A stretch of DNA of 64,000 nucleotides, from contig NC_134138.1 in the NCBI RefSeq assembly GCF_033958435.1, positions 188,887,298 to 188,951,297 of the forward strand, written 5' to 3'. The stretch is from Carettochelys insculpta (lineage: Eukaryota; Chordata; Testudines; Carettochelyidae). Of the stretch, positions 9,868 through 21,853 are shown one piece after another. The notes beneath the pieces were generated by a model. The model ran no database searches. It was not told the origin of the DNA and saw nothing but the letters and a program-made list of their open reading frames with translations. Within the stretch, counting starts at the first letter, position 1. Each line of letters starts with the position of its first letter. A program made the translations under genes and the position numbers.

Positions 9868-11225
9868 ATAATAGAAACATAGGGTGAGAAGGGGCCGCTT
9901 GTCTGATCTCCTGACAAGATGCAGGATTTGTTGAGTCTAAATCATCCAAGACAGGCAGCTATCCAGCTTCCTGCTGAAAAGCCCCAGTGAAGGGGTTTCT
10001 ACACCCTGTCTAGGATGCCTTTCCCATTGTTCTTACAGTTAGAAAGTTTTTCCTGAGATTTAGTATAAATCTGTTCTGGTGCAGTTTGAACCCATTGCCC
10101 CTTTTTCCTTGCCCTCCAGGGCAAGAGAGAACCTTTCTTTCTCTGATTTTTTTTTATAGGAAGTCTTTCACATATTTGGAAGGCTGCTATCATGTCCCTG
10201 CTTAATCTTCTCTTTTCCAGCTGAACACACCCGGTTCCTTCAGCGTTTGCTCATACATCTTGCATTCCATTCCTTTGATCATCTTTGTGGCTCACTTCCA
10301 GATCCTTTCCAGTTTCTCTACATCCTTTCCATACATCAGTGATCAAAATTAGACACAGTACTCCAGCTGAGGCTGAACCAGTGCTTAGTACAGGTTGAAC
10401 CTCTAGTCCGGCACCCTCAGGACCAGACCAGTGCCAAATGAGAGAATTTGCCAAACCACAGAAGGTCAATATTGTCTAGTAGCATGACCAACACTTCCAC
10501 TGCTCATTGGGTTCTTAGAAGACATTTAGGGGTAAATTACAACTAAATAACAGCACAGAACACTGAGAGTCAGGACTGGTGGCTGTAAACAAATTTTATG
10601 AGACCACGGGAAACTTTGTCCACACTCATGGTAAGTGGACATCCAGCTAACTTAAATCATGGCAGACCATAGGAGTTACTGGGCGAGAGAGTGCTGGACT
10701 AGAGAGGTTCAATCTGTAGAGTTGTTCTGTCACTCCCTGGGACTTTCATGTTATCCCTCTGTTAATGCAACCTGAAATTGCATTTGCTTTTTTTTTGAAA
10801 CAGCTTCAAATTGCTGACTCATGTTCATGTTGCAACCTCCTAGAATGCACAGATTCTTCTCAGCAGTGTTGCTGTATTTGTGCATTTAAATTTTCTGCCC
10901 TAGGGATAGCACATTACATTTTTCTCTGTTGAATTTTGTTTTGTTGTCTACAGATTGCCCAGGTCTCCAATTTATCAAGACCTCCCTGAATTTTAGCTCC
11001 TTCCTCCAAAGTGTTGTCAAGTCTTTCCCTCTATCACCCACCTTTGTGTCATCTGCAGATTTGACCAGGATGCTCTGTATTGCTATATCCAAGTCGTTAA
11101 TAAAAGTGTAAGATAACACCTGATCCACAACAGATCCCTGTGGACGCCCACTTGAGACCTCCCTTCAATCTGACATCATTCCATTCTTTTCTCTCACACA
11201 TCTCTGTATCTACCTACTGTCAGCC
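9868..11225 (-). mobile_element. CR1 LINE, older copy split by a Tigger-like MITE
   Basis: The reverse complement shows CR1 3' UTR and reverse transcriptase: from 11128 a decayed FINDLDIAIQSILVKSADDTK block (a shifted SADD in place of FADD), then FNREKCNVLSLG, and the DLEVSHKDDQRNGMQDV-like C-terminal text near 10251-10320. It resumes on both sides of the insertion at 10391-10716. Frames are broken, and divergence from the 1504-4640 copy suggests a different, older subfamily. Confidence 0.75.
10391..10716. mobile_element. Tigger/pogo-like MITE (CAGGTTGAACCTC family)
   Basis: A 326-bp element. Its ends CAGGTTGAACCTCTAGTCCG and, reverse strand, CAGATTGAACCTCTCTAGTC are flanked by TA at 10389-10390 and 10717-10718. 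A sister copy lies in inverted orientation at 62587-62905 and shares the GTGTTCTGTGCTGTTATTTA block. It is inserted in CR1. Confidence 0.88.
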
Positions 11226-11352
11226 TGGTTAGCTGAGCTAGATGCTGGGTTATGATCATCACTTTCCTTAAGAACATATGAAAAGGGTGTGCATGTTTTG
11301 GTTTATTTTAATTCATGCATAACTCAAAAAACTAAACCTAATTTGCTCAGAC

Positions 11353-11683
11353 CAGGGGTCAGCAACCTTTCCGAGGTGGAGTGCTGAAATTTGACCTTTG
11401 GACCTCTATGTATGGTCCAAGTGCTGATGATCCTTTTTAAAGTTACTAATAATCCTACTTATAACAGCTTCATTGATAAATAAATTAAGATGCAAAGCTT
11501 TACCATTTAGGTGGTGGTTGGTAGAATTAGCTGGTCTTTTGTTAATCCAAAGGCAGCATGGCTTTGAGAAAGCCCCTGGCTGCATGGAGGAGTAGGGGTG
11601 GGGCTTACCTCCTGCCTCATGTGCTGATGAGAATTGGCTTGTCTGCCACTCTTGGCACCAGTGCTGGGGGTTGCTGACCCCTG
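11353..11683. mobile_element. hAT MITE (CAGGGGTCAGCAACC ends)
   Basis: A 331-bp element. The ends are CAGGGGTCAGCAACC and its inverse near 11669-11683. The flanking octamers GCTCAGAC (11345-11352) and GTTCAGAC (11684-11691) match at 7 of 8 positions. Non-coding interior. Confidence 0.88.
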
Positions 11684-11691
11684 GTTCAGAC

Positions 11692-13630
11692 CTTCCCAAT
11701 GGGCTGAGCTGGAAAATGGACATTTCCACTCTCAAAGGGGTTGATTGTGTAAAATTATGGGGGGTGGGGAGAAGGAAAAGGGGTGGGGATGCTAATAGAA
11801 AGTAGAACATAGTCATAACTCTAGCCTGTACCACCCACACTTTCTGTAAGAGTAAACCACATTGTTTGATTCCAGATACACCCAGAGTGTGAGAGGAAGT
11901 TGATAACTGTGTAAAATATTTTTGTTTTGTTCTCACAAGAGTATAAAAGCAGCATTAAATATACTTAAACAGGGAGTCCAGTCCAAAGCAGATCTGGTGT
12001 GTTCTATACAATAGTCAATTAGATATCCATCCCCTGAATTAATGGACCTTTCTGCTACTCTTCTCTCTCTTGTGGCTGACTGATGTGTTTGTTATTGAAA
12101 AGATAATAGGATGTATGTGTGGCTGTTTGGTTGGAGGGCAGGATCACAAACACATGTTTTCAAGTGTTACTCCTCCCTCTCCAATCCCATTCTAGTACCC
12201 TCTCCTGTGCTCTGAATATTGGTCCAGCTAGATTAGGGGTCTCCAGCCCATGACCCAGGGGTCATCTGTTGCCTGAGCAGTTTCACAGTCCAGCCCGCAC
12301 ATGGCTGCTGTCACGTGAGGCCCTGCAGTCCTGGATGGCTCTCTGTAACCTTCCCCCAAATCTACCCCCTGCTCTGTTCCTGGCCCTTCTCTGCTCTGCC
12401 CTCCCACCATCACACCCTTTGCTTCAAGCTCCCTCTCCTGAGAGAGGAGGCCTTGGGAGTTACTGGGGGCCCTTGCCTGGGGTTCTGCTGCAGTCACTGT
12501 GGTAGAGGGAGCTGCAGAGAAGCAGAGGAATGGAGCAGCCTCTGCGCTGTTCCACTGTCATCTCTCAGGCCATCCCAGTCGTTCTCCTTCAGCGTGGTGG
12601 TGGGAAGCAAATCACCTTAGCCCCAGCGTGGGCTGGCTTGAGAGATGGAGCAGAGCAGGCACCCCTTGCCAGGTTAGCGGGTCATGACCCCTGCTGCCGG
12701 CCCCAGCCTGCCCAGGGCTCCACAGGCTAACCTGAGTATGGGGGACCATCCCATCCACTACAGGGCCCCCAAAAGCACAGAGCCTCACGTGGCCATGCCA
12801 AACTGTTCTATGGATGGGACAGCTCTGCACACACTGCTCACAGACCACAGGGATGAGCCACAAGTGGTGCAGAGATAACAGCCAGAATCCCCTCTAGCCC
12901 CACTGTGCTATTGGTGCTGGTGCCAGGAGCCCTGGGGGTGGGGGGTTAAATCACCCAGGGGCAGCAGGTGGGTCTGGGGCTCAAGCGGTGTGTGTGGGGG
13001 CAGGCATGTTATATATGCAACTGGAAGTAATGAGGTGTTCCTAGGCTTGTAAATGTGGTGACTGAATAATGTAAGCTTTACAGCAGTGTGACTACCTGAC
13101 AGGAGGCATACGTGATTCTGAATAGAGACAAGATCCCCGGGGTAATATCTTTTAGAATCACCTACTTTCTCTCCTAATATCTTGGGTCTGTTAGGGCTAC
13201 AGCACCCCGCATACATTGACTATGACCACACTGGAAGCCAGTCACAGTACAGTGCACATGCAGTTTCTACTTCTTTGTTTCAAGTATATTGTTTTTTTGA
13301 ATATTCTTTACTGAGATTTTACTAGACATAAGGAATCAAATCATGCACTGGCATCAATAGAGCTTTGCCCGTTTACACAAGCTGAGGATCTGACCCCCAG
13401 GAGGTATATTTTCCTAGAACCTTCTCAAACCTATAACTAGTTACAGTTTATGACAACATTGCGTACCCCAGATCTAAGTTATCTGAGCTGGAAATGAAGG
13501 CCCTGAATCTGCTTTTACTGACCCAGTTTAACACCTAGCCACCGGGCTATGATATATAGTCTGATATGGGGCTCTCTGCCTCTCCTGTTGAAGCTGTTTA
13601 TTTTTAACTAAATACTAACTGGGTTAGAAC
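11692..13630. other. Unassigned, GC-rich in the middle
   Basis: 12230-12950 is GC-rich, with overlapping short ORFs on both strands and no family motif. The text ATTAGGGGTCTCCAGCCCAT near 12233 resembles a hAT end, but I found no partner end or 8-bp duplication. The remainder is ordinary AT-rich sequence. Confidence 0.4.
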
Positions 13631-13637
13631 AAAACCT

Positions 13638-13735
13638 ACGTCTCAGTGGTCATTGTACTCACTTGAAATGTGAGAGCCTTCTGTTCAAATCCTTTCTATG
13701 TCACACAGAGGCAGGAAATTGAGCCACATCAGAGT
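13638..13735 (+). repeat. tRNA-like SINE fragment
   Basis: CTCAGTGGTCATTGTACTCA followed by TTCTGTTCAAATCC resembles pol III A and B boxes at tRNA-like spacing. No cloverleaf could be completed, so it is a SINE relic rather than a tRNA gene. Confidence 0.4.
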
Positions 13736-13935
13736 CACACTTGGAGCATGCCTACAAGATCAGGTGCTACAGGCAAGTTTGGCAGGGGAATAACCATCTT
13801 ACCTCTGCTCAAGTTACAGCTGCTCCAGTTAGTTGGCAGGGAGCAAAGCCAGAAAAAGAGTTGGCAGCAGCGGAGCTGGGCTAGGAGATAGTAGGAGGGC
13901 TCCCCCCTCCCTTTTTCTTTAGGGAAACAAGATCT

Positions 13936-14112
13936 GAGGGGCAGGTTCAGGCTGGGAGCTCAGCCCCTCCAGCCAGCAGGGAGTTTGCAGCCTACCTGTG
14001 AATTGGGTGGCCAGCCCAGCCACAGCTCTCTCCGCCATGGTAAACACTGTCCTTTGTGGGGCAGGTTCAGGCTGGGAGCTCAGCCCAGCAGGCAGAGCGC
14101 TTGCAGCCCAGC
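13936..14112 (+). repeat. Local direct duplication
   Basis: GGGGCAGGTTCAGGCTGGGA followed by GCTCAGCCC occurs at about 13938 and again at about 14057, each followed by a CAGCAGG...GCAGCC...CTGTGAAT-type stretch. Unit spacing is about 120 bp. Origin unknown. Confidence 0.7.
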
Positions 14113-14215
14113 TGTGAATGCAGCCAGCCTAGGGCTGGGGAGGAGCAGCTCCCAGGGAGTCTGCATTGCTACAGTTAACACATAGAGCTGCCTTGGCCTG
14201 ACTGCTGTACAGTTA

Positions 14216-14533
14216 GGCCTTGTCTACACTAGCCGAAATCTTTGAAATGGCCATGAAAATGGCCATGCTGCCGGCCGTGGCTCTTTGAAATTGCCGCTTT
14301 TCACTGCCGCATGGCTCATCCAGACAGGGGTCCATTTGGAAAGGACCCCGGGAACTTTGAAATCCTCTTATTCCTATCTGCTGGTAGGAATAAGGGGATT
14401 TCGAAGTTCCCGGGGTCCTTCTGAAAAGGATCCTTGTCTGGACGAGCTGCGTGGCAGCGAAAAGCAGCAATTTCGAAGAGCCGCGGCCATTTGCATGGCC
14501 ATTTTGAAGATTTGGGCTAGTGTAGACATAGCC
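14216..14533. mobile_element. Fold-back MITE, Harbinger-like, TTA duplication
   Basis: A 318-bp full-length palindrome. The ends are GGCCTTGTCTACACTAGCC and, reverse strand, GGCTATGTCTACACTAGCCC. The TSD is a perfect TTA (14213-14215 and 14534-14536). The core shared with 981-1436 and 50453-50888 (GGACCCCGG, TTTGAAATC, CTTATTCC and inverse) lies at about 14340-14420. Both strands are open for about 85 codons only because the arms are mirror images. No protein is implied. Confidence 0.92.
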
Positions 14534-14857
14534 TTACTGTCAGTGTCTTGAACATTGTGCTCAAATTACTTAATACTGAGATTTCTCCACGCTATGGACT
14601 CAGGGGAGCAGGAGGGAAGGAAAAAAGTATTCAGCTTGGATGGCAAAAGGGGGCTCGCATTCACTGTGGGCTACTGGATTCTCTACCACCACTTCCCTAG
14701 GACTGTGATGATCTAAGGCTCAGAGTCTGCCCACCACTGATGGCCTTTCAGACCCCTTCATGCTCTGGTCCGTAGGTCTCAGCAACTAGGCTGCTTCAAG
14801 AGCAAGTTTGCCAGAGGCTGCTAATGGGGATCAACCAGTCAAGTTTTGGTTCATCCT

Positions 14858-14945
14858 CCCAATATCTCTGTGAGACAGGAATTATTATTAAACCTATTTC
14901 ACAGGTGGGGCAACTAAGGCAGAGAGAGAACCAGGCCTCACAAGC
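14858..14945 (+). mobile_element. MIR SINE fragment
   Basis: The text CTGTGAGACAGGAATTATTA, then ACAGGTGGGGCAACTAAGGC and AGAGAGA, follows the MIR core and tail order. A very old amniote SINE relic. Confidence 0.65.
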
Positions 14946-15120
14946 ACTGTAAACCTAGGTATGAAAAATAGGCTTCGGCTAACTGTTTTGCTGCCAGTGT
15001 GCTTGAAAGCCATTTGCAGTGTTGGTGTGCCTTTTACAGACTTCTGCTTAAGTTGAACCAATGAAATGCTGGCAAAAGAAATCATCTCCAGATGTCTCAG
15101 ATTCTGCTGTAAGCACTAGG

Positions 15121-15275
15121 CCGGGGTCATGAAATTTCGTTACCAATGGAGCATAGCACATAACTTACGGGAGACCAATGCTGACTTCCAGGGCATTGGA
15201 CAAGTTGCGGGAGGGGCCCTGCTAACTGCAGGGACAAAATGTGGGGCCCAACATAAAAAAGTTTGCTGACCCCTG
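15121..15275. mobile_element. Short hAT-like fragment
   Basis: CCGGGGTCATGAAATTTC at the left and AAAGTTTGCTGACCCCTG at the right form an imperfect inverted pair of the CAGGGGTCAGCAAAC type. No 8-bp duplication is visible, so the boundaries are uncertain. Confidence 0.45.
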
Positions 15276-15890
15276 CTATACTCCTGTATACTCCTGCTGA
15301 CCCCTAACTGTATACTTCTAAATTGACCCCCTTTGGACTGCCAATTAATTTCTGGTAGTCAGTGCCACTAGATAGGACCGATCTTGGAGCCTCCTAGGAC
15401 TCAGAAAAGGGTTAAATATTTATATGGATCGCATTACAAATCATAGTGTGTGCACTGGTCTTGAATGAGAGGTTACGAAAAGTACGGTTTGATGTTATTT
15501 ATTATAAGGACTGTCTCCTACTCACGTGCATTGCAGCTCTTGAAGTACTGATTTTGTAACCAAATTTAAAAAATAGCTCTTCTTGCTATTTGGTTGCAGG
15601 CCCCTAGTATAAGGAACAAGATCACTGCCTGTGTCTCCCACTTGTGTCAAGCCCCAATTATTGTTACGCTAGTTTTTCTGTTTTATGACCAGATTAACTA
15701 GAAATACAGTTGCCAATTTTGATTGGATGTATTGTATCACATGACACAATCTTTTATTGAAGATTCATCTTTAATTCTGGGAGACTGCAGGACAATCCTG
15801 GAGGGCTGGCATCCCTAATTAGGAACATATTTGTCATACTAATGCACTGTACATGTGAGACTCACAGGCAGACCTACCCTTTTGTTATAT
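15276..15890. other. Unassigned AT-rich sequence
   Basis: No gene or repeat recognised. Confidence 0.5.
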
Positions 15891-15891
15891 A

Positions 15892-15950
15892 AAAACAAAA
15901 AGGCAGTCAAGTAGCACTTTAAAGACTAACATCTGAAGAAAAAAGGCTTT
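15892..15950 (-). mobile_element. Turtle-type SINE tail
   Basis: AAGGCAGTCAAGTAGCACTT, then TAAAGACTAAC, is the reverse of the AAGTGCTACTTGACTGCTTTT tail seen at 39.1 and 44.6 kb. Only the 3' tail plus a TCTGAAGAA block remains. Confidence 0.75.
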
Positions 15951-16630
15951 TTATTTCTGAAATACATGCTTTTATTCTATTGCTCCTTCTCCCCTCCCCA
16001 AGTTTTAGCTACCTAATATTAAGAACCGTTCTAACTTTTCCAGCGCATTGTTTTATGATGTGGAAGATCATTTAGTTCCATTTCTCTGAGGTTGCTTTCC
16101 TTCCAAAAACCAAGAGCTAAATTGATGATTAATTCAGAAGATTAAAAAAGGAAACCTCACAGTGTGTTTCTTTGTCTAGAGGCAGTGGATGGTTGAACAG
16201 TAAGTAGTACAGAACTTTGATCAGCTTGTCAGTCCTGTTTCAGACACAGCAAATTTTAAGAGAAGCAATCAAATGGAGGATTTAATCAATAATTTTGCTG
16301 TTTTTCTTGTTTCTTCTAGCTGATTCCAGTGGCCCCTTCTTTTTGAGAATGGTACTAATTAAATTTGTAAAGTGGGATAATTGACTTATAGCTTGCTTTC
16401 CTCACACCAGCCATTCCTCCAGTTGCTTTCTCTTGGTGCTCAAAAAGAGACAAGACTTCATGTTAGAGTAAATACTCATTTTGCTGCAGAAGTCAAAGGC
16501 ATAAATCTTTGCTGCCACCTGAATAGATAATAAACTTCCTGAATAGATTTTAGCAATTGCTGATGGAAGTCTGTAAATTGTTTTCAGGAGACCTGGTGCC
16601 CTGAATGTCTTTTCTATAACAGCTACTCTT
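15951..16630. other. Unassigned AT-rich sequence
   Basis: No gene, ends or family recognised. Confidence 0.5.
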
Positions 16631-16633
16631 TTA

Positions 16634-17045
16634 GGTTGTGTCTACACTTGCGTTCCTCTTTCAAAAGAGGGATGCAAATGAGGGAAATTGAAAATGCAAA
16701 TGAGGTGCAGATTTACATGTCTGACACCTCATTTGCATATTCTTATTTTGAAATAGCTTCTTTCAAACGAAGAAAGCCAGTGCAGACACTGCTCTGTCGA
16801 AAGTAAACCCCATCTTCGAAAGAATCTATCTTCCCATAAAAAAGGGAAGATGGATTGTTTTGAAGATGAGGTTTAATTTTGAAAAAGCAGTATCTACACT
16901 GGTTTTCTTCTTTCGAAATAAGCTATTTTGAAATAAGAATATGCAAATGATGTGCCATATATGTAAATCTGCACCTTATTTGCATTTTCAATTTCCTTCA
17001 TTTGCATGCCTCTTTTGAAAGAGGAATGCAGGTGTAGACACAGCC
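16634..17045. mobile_element. Fold-back MITE, Harbinger-like, ATGCAAATGAGG family
   Basis: A 412-bp palindrome. The ends are GGTTGTGTCTACACTTGCG and, reverse strand, GGCTGTGTCTACACCTGCA, with arms continuing through TTCCTCTTTCAAAAGAGG, ATGCAAATGAGGGAAATTG and GCAGATTTACAT. The TSD is TTA (16631-16633 and 17046-17048). It shares outer-arm text with the composite at 53064-53632. Confidence 0.92.
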
Positions 17046-17048
17046 TTA

Positions 17049-18100
17049 TTCTAATACTGTGCATACTAAAGAAACAAAATATGAAAATGTCAAAGTGCTG
17101 AAAGGTGCCAAGTGAACATTACAGGAGAGTACTTAAAAACATAATGGGATAAAGCATATGCTTAAATTTTCTCCATATGTGCCTAATCCTTGACCTGGAC
17201 AGAATCTCTTCTAACATCCCAATGAATTCAGTCCGTAGGGATTCATTCATGTCTCTGCTGACATTACTAGCAGCAATGCTCACTTATGCCAGTTATTATG
17301 TTGGTTTAAGATGGTTCTATTTGCTAATCGCTTGTAATCACTAGCTAGGATTAAATGAGAAACTGAGTTGTGTGCGTGAAAGACGTTGGTGCTTGCTGCC
17401 ATCCTATTTTTATACAGCTATGCAGAAAAAATGTAAGGGTCACGACTGTCACGTGGCTCATGGTTACTACAAAAGGCGATAACGATAAAATGATGCAGGT
17501 CAAAATTTTGAGCAAGAAATAAATAATAGGCCATTCATTTTCCCCTCTTAATTACATCTTCCCAAGTGCTCTTAGTACCACAGGCATCAGAGATCGGGGG
17601 CATGGGGGTCAAAGGTCCATTGGCCTCCCACACTTTTGAGAACTTAATCTCATCAGGGGCACAATGAGGAGGGTGCTCAGTGGCCCAGGACCCCCATGTT
17701 GGCTGGAGCTGAATGGTATAATGGCAGAACTCCTTCCTTATCTGTATTAAGGAGTGGCAGCCAGACCAAATTTGAGTTGCACTGTGACACAATGCAGCAG
17801 GTTGCATCCTCATTCACTCAGATTTGGTGAATTTGGCTTGCTTGGCTACCCCACTTTTGCAGTTCTTTCTGTAAACCTGCTTGGCACACTTGCCACAGGA
17901 AGGGTTATTCTGGGCTCCTTCCTGCACTGATGAGATTCTTTCTGGGTGAGATTGTGGATGGGTTTGCCTTTTGGGGAGAAATGCAGATTGAGATTATTAC
18001 AAAGAAGATGAACATTTGATGTGAAAGTTGAAAAAAGGACTAATTATCAGAATGAGACCCATTTAAAAGAAGTAAGAGCCAAACTTTCCAGATTTGGTTG
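17049..18100. other. Unassigned sequence
   Basis: No gene recognised. The minus-strand ORF at 17535-17813 (92 codons) has no family motif and no supporting splice or start context. Confidence 0.45.
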
Positions 18101-18104
18101 ATCT

Positions 18105-18295
18105 ACATTCATATTAAGATGCCTAAATAAAAAGGACCTAATTTTCAGAGGCAGAGAACACCTACTGCTTCCACTGGGTTTAACAGAATACCATATCTTA
18201 AATTCAGATCACTTCCAATAAAGGGCCCAGTCATGGTTTTAGGTGCCAGATACTCCAAGGTGCCTAAATACCTTTTGAATATCTGAGCCTAGGTT
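18105..18295. repeat. Palindromic GGTGCCTAAATACC repeat
   Basis: AAGATGCCTAAATAAAAAGG at the left and AAGGTGCCTAAATACCTTTT at the right flank a roughly 190-bp unit with TTTTAGGTGCC. A related copy lies at 41957-42030. I recall this as a widespread reptilian inverted repeat but cannot name the family. Confidence 0.6.
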
Positions 18296-18740
18296 ACAAA
18301 CTGTGGGTACCAATGTTTGAAAACATTGGCCTGCATATTTAATGAAATTTACATTAATAGTTTAGTTTAGTTCTGTTTATTTTTTGATTGCTATGCTGGC
18401 TGACAGAAGATGTTTTAGTATAGAGCAATTAAAGAGCTTGAAAATAAAATGGTAAAAATGTAAGTGACTTCTGTTTAGTAGTCCCAAGAGATGTGAAGGG
18501 ATTTGTTTGTGTAGATTTTGAGTATTCTCTTGTGAAAAGCTGTTACCTATTGAGTTTAATTGCTCTACAGATGGCACTCACCTAGTTTTATTTCATTTGG
18601 AGGAAAATTGGGCTGATTAGTTTGCTTTTTCCAAACCCCTGCCTAATGTCAGTTTTTTATGTTATACAAGACTTAAGGGATGTTAGATACAAGAAATGTA
18701 AGAGGAAAGGGCATTGAAGGCAGAGGTTACTAGTAGGGTC
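18296..18740. other. Unassigned AT-rich sequence
   Basis: No feature found. Confidence 0.5.
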
Positions 18741-18851
18741 ATTGACCAAGTGTATTTAAAAATTATCATGATTAATTGCAGCTTTAATAGTATCTAAACA
18801 CTAGAATATCAATTTAAGGTTTTAAAATATTTTTTTTCTAATTTTAAAATA

Positions 18852-19460
18852 CACTCATCCCTTGTTAAATGAGTACTTTACTTATGAGTACTTGCTTAAA
18901 TGAGGGACACATATACTTGCCTTAGTTCACTAGACGAGTGAACTCCCTCTGCTAATATGAGCCTAAACCCCATCCTCCACAGCCCCAACCTGCCATAGTT
19001 TGATCCCCCCGCAGCCCTGCATCCCCAACCTGCGGCAGCCTGACCCCCCCACCGGCCCCACAGATCCAACCCGCCACAGCCTGACCCCCTGTGCTGGCCC
19101 CAATGCCTCAACCTACTCCAGCCTCACCCCTACTCCCCCCGCCAGCCCTGCGGCCCCAGCCTGCCGCAGCCTGGATCCCCCCCACCCCTTGCCCCACAGA
19201 CCCAACCCACCACAAGGTTTTAACCCTCCCTCCCACTCATGTCCCCAAACTGACCCCAGCCTTTAACCTCCCCCACCCAACCCAAGGTTCATTCACCTTT
19301 CAAAAGCAGTGCTGCCACTCCTTCCCTGAGTTATGAGCACTAGGAACCAATCAGAGACTTTTACACGTATTTTAATGGGAATTTAGTGTCCCTCTTATGA
19401 GTTTTTGCCTACGAGCAGAAAGTTGGGAGCCACTTGTGCTCATATAACGAGGGATGAGTA
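18852..19460. mobile_element. Tigger/pogo-like element inserted in the hAT arm
   Basis: The ends CACTCATCCCTTGTTAAATG and, reverse strand, TACTCATCCCTCGTTATATG are flanked by TA (18850-18851 and 19461-19462). The interior (18960-19270) is C-rich imperfect tandem text (CCCCAACCTGC-type units). ORFs there are proline-rich artefacts. Confidence 0.78.
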
Positions 19461-20384
19461 TATATTGATACACAGCGTACAAAGTGTACAGTGTTCATTT
19501 CATATTGTTTTTATTTTAAATATTTGTACTGTAAAATGACAAAGAAATAGTATTTTTGATTCACCTCATACAAGTACTGCCGTGCAATCTCTTTATTGTA
19601 AATGTGCAAATTACAAATGTAAGTTTTTGTTGCATAACTGCACTCTAACAAAACAGTGTAATACTTTAGAGCCTCTAAGTCCACTCAGTCATATTTCTTG
19701 TTTAACCAATGGCTCTGAGAAACAAGTTTGTGTACATTTATGGGAGAAGCTGCTTGCTTCTTATTTACAATGTCACCTGAGAGTGAGAGCAGCCATTCAG
19801 ACTTTTGTACCTGACATTACAAGATATTTATGTGTCAGACATGATAAACATTCCTATGCCTTTTCATGATTTGACCATCATTGCAGAGGGCATGCTGATG
19901 ATGCTTGTTAACAAAGTGTTAATTAAATGGCAGAACTCTTTGGGAGAATTGTATGTCTCCTGCTCCATGATTTTACCTGCATTCTGCCCTATATATTGTT
20001 ATGGTAGTCTTGGATGATGACCCAGGGCATGTTGTTTAATTTAAAACTACTGTAATATCACTGCAGATCTGATAAAACATAAAGAAGTTTCCAATTTCAG
20101 ATTTCTAAAGATAGCTAGGGCACTCCCCTCAAGGTTTCAGAATTTGAAATGCCTTCCAAAATTTGAGAGGGACTTGGTGCAGAACATGCTTTCAGGAGTT
20201 TTAAAACACTCTAATGCAGAAACTACAGAAGCCAAACTACCAAAAAAGAAAGTCTATCTTCTGTTGGTGGCATCTGACTCAGATGATCAGAATGAATGTG
20301 TGTTGGTCCACTCTGCTTTGGATCATTATTGAGCAGAATCTGTCATCAGCATGGATCAGCACATCCTCTGGAATGGTGGGGGAA

Positions 20385-20560
20385 GCAAGAAGGGACATAT
20401 GAATCTTTAGCAGATCTGGAGCATAAATATCTTGTGACACCAGCTGCAACAGTGCTATGCAGATGCCTGTTCTTACTTTTAGGTGAAAATGGAAACTAGA
20501 AGATGGCATTATTATCTTCTGCACGTACAAACAAGCTTGTTTTGCCCAGCCAATCACTCA
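20385..20560 (+). pseudogene. hAT transposase C-terminal dimerisation domain, remnant
   Basis: Translation gives ESLADLEHKYLVTPAATV, a CLFLLLGENGN segment, a TAG stop, KMALLSSARTNKLVLPS. This follows the hAT C-terminal pattern (LA-x-KYL-x-TPA-x-SVP-x-ER-FS-x-G...K-R-x-L-x-P-x-V-x-KLV). The conserved E-R before LF is lost and a stop interrupts it. The domain dimerises the transposase in active hAT elements. Here it is only an identifier. Confidence 0.72.
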
Positions 20561-20748
20561 GGAAGAATTTGGACTGAGTGCATCTGTAGGCTGTAAAGTT
20601 TTATACTGTTTGAGCTTTCAATGTAGTTTTTTCTTGCACAAGTCTACATTTGTAAGTACAGGTTGCATGATGAAGTGAGTGCACTACAAAATTTGTGAGG
20701 TGAACTGAAAAATATTTTTGTTTGTCATTTTACAGTGCAAATATGTAC

Positions 20749-21853
20749 AATTGTAAAGGGTTGTGCTCACCACCATGCTGGTTACTCTGGGAATCAGCTC
20801 CATCCAGCAGCAGAGTGCCCTCTCCTTGTGGTGGCTCACTTTCTGTCACTGGGTCTCCACTGTCTGTGGGGACCTATGTCGCTCCTGAATCGTGGCATCC
20901 TCTTCATGGCACGGCCCTGTGGCTGTGCGCCAACTCCATGGTCTCTTCCTCCTACTGGAGGGACCAGCAGTTCGTTGCTAGGCCTCCCACCTCCTCTCAA
21001 TCCTTTGGTGGCCAGTGGGCCCAAGGCAGGCAGGGTCAGGCCCGCCTACTACTTTGGGTCACGACCTAGGGACCCTATGATTGCTGCTCACTGCCTTTCC
21101 TTCTCCTCCGCCACTGCCTGCTTTCCCCGGGCCATTTCCCTGCAGCCACAGCCCTCCTCATCCCTTGTATCACCGAGGCCTCTATTTGGACATCAGCCAG
21201 ACTAGAGCACCGCTTGCTCCCCTGACCCTTCCCAGCATTGCTCTGTCCCAGGTACCTCCCTCTCCAGCAGTGACGTGCAGCAAAGAGCAGTGAGTTGTCT
21301 GCATGAGAGGCCCTCCTTCCATCTCAGGGCTCCACCTGCAGCCCATGGTGCCCCCACCTAACATCTCGCCCATGTGCCTCTCATGTACCTGGGCACTGGA
21401 AACCCACACTTCCGTCTACTCCGCCTCCCGCCCAGCACTCTTGGAGTGCCCTGAATTGCTTGATCCACGCTCCCTCCCCACTCCTTCCCCTCTCTTCCTG
21501 AGCTTGAACGCTGTGAATGAGGTGTTCCTGGCTGCTCAAGCTCTGGGACAGAGGGAGAGGAGCAGGGACGGAGCAAGAAACAACAGATTGATGCTGCTCC
21601 GAAAGTGCTGGGAGGGAGGGGGAGAAGTAGAAGGGTAGGGTCCGGGCACATGAGAGGTACATGGGGGAGGGAGACAGACAGGATTCACTGACTGCGAGGG
21701 GCGCCCAGTGGGCTACGTGCAGACCACGGGCCACAGGTTGCCCACCACGACTCTACAGGTAGTCAGTCCTCCTCCCTCAAGCTCCAGGGAGAGACTGACC
21801 TCTTCTCTGCCCTTCAGCCCTTCTTACAGGTCCCAGCCAGCCCTGACCTAAGC
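20749..21853. other. GC-rich insert, unassigned
   Basis: It sits between the two halves of the hAT right arm (GCAAATATGTA / AGTAATCAAAAGTGA). It is C/T-rich with many overlapping ORFs on both strands that show no family motif. CACAGGTTGCCCACCACGA at about 21731-21749 resembles a hAT 3' end, but the matching 5' end was not found. Confidence 0.4.

Noticed and set aside
12228..12878. GC-rich cluster of ORFs as an exon or CpG island
   Set aside because: CpG is not enriched and no motif or splice pattern appears. It is perhaps a decayed DNA transposon with lost ends.
13638..13735. Functional tRNA gene
   Set aside because: B-box-like text is present, but the cloverleaf cannot be completed. Treated as a SINE relic.
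18960..19270. Proline-rich ORF
   Set aside because: C-rich tandem sequence within a Tigger-like element, with no conserved motif.
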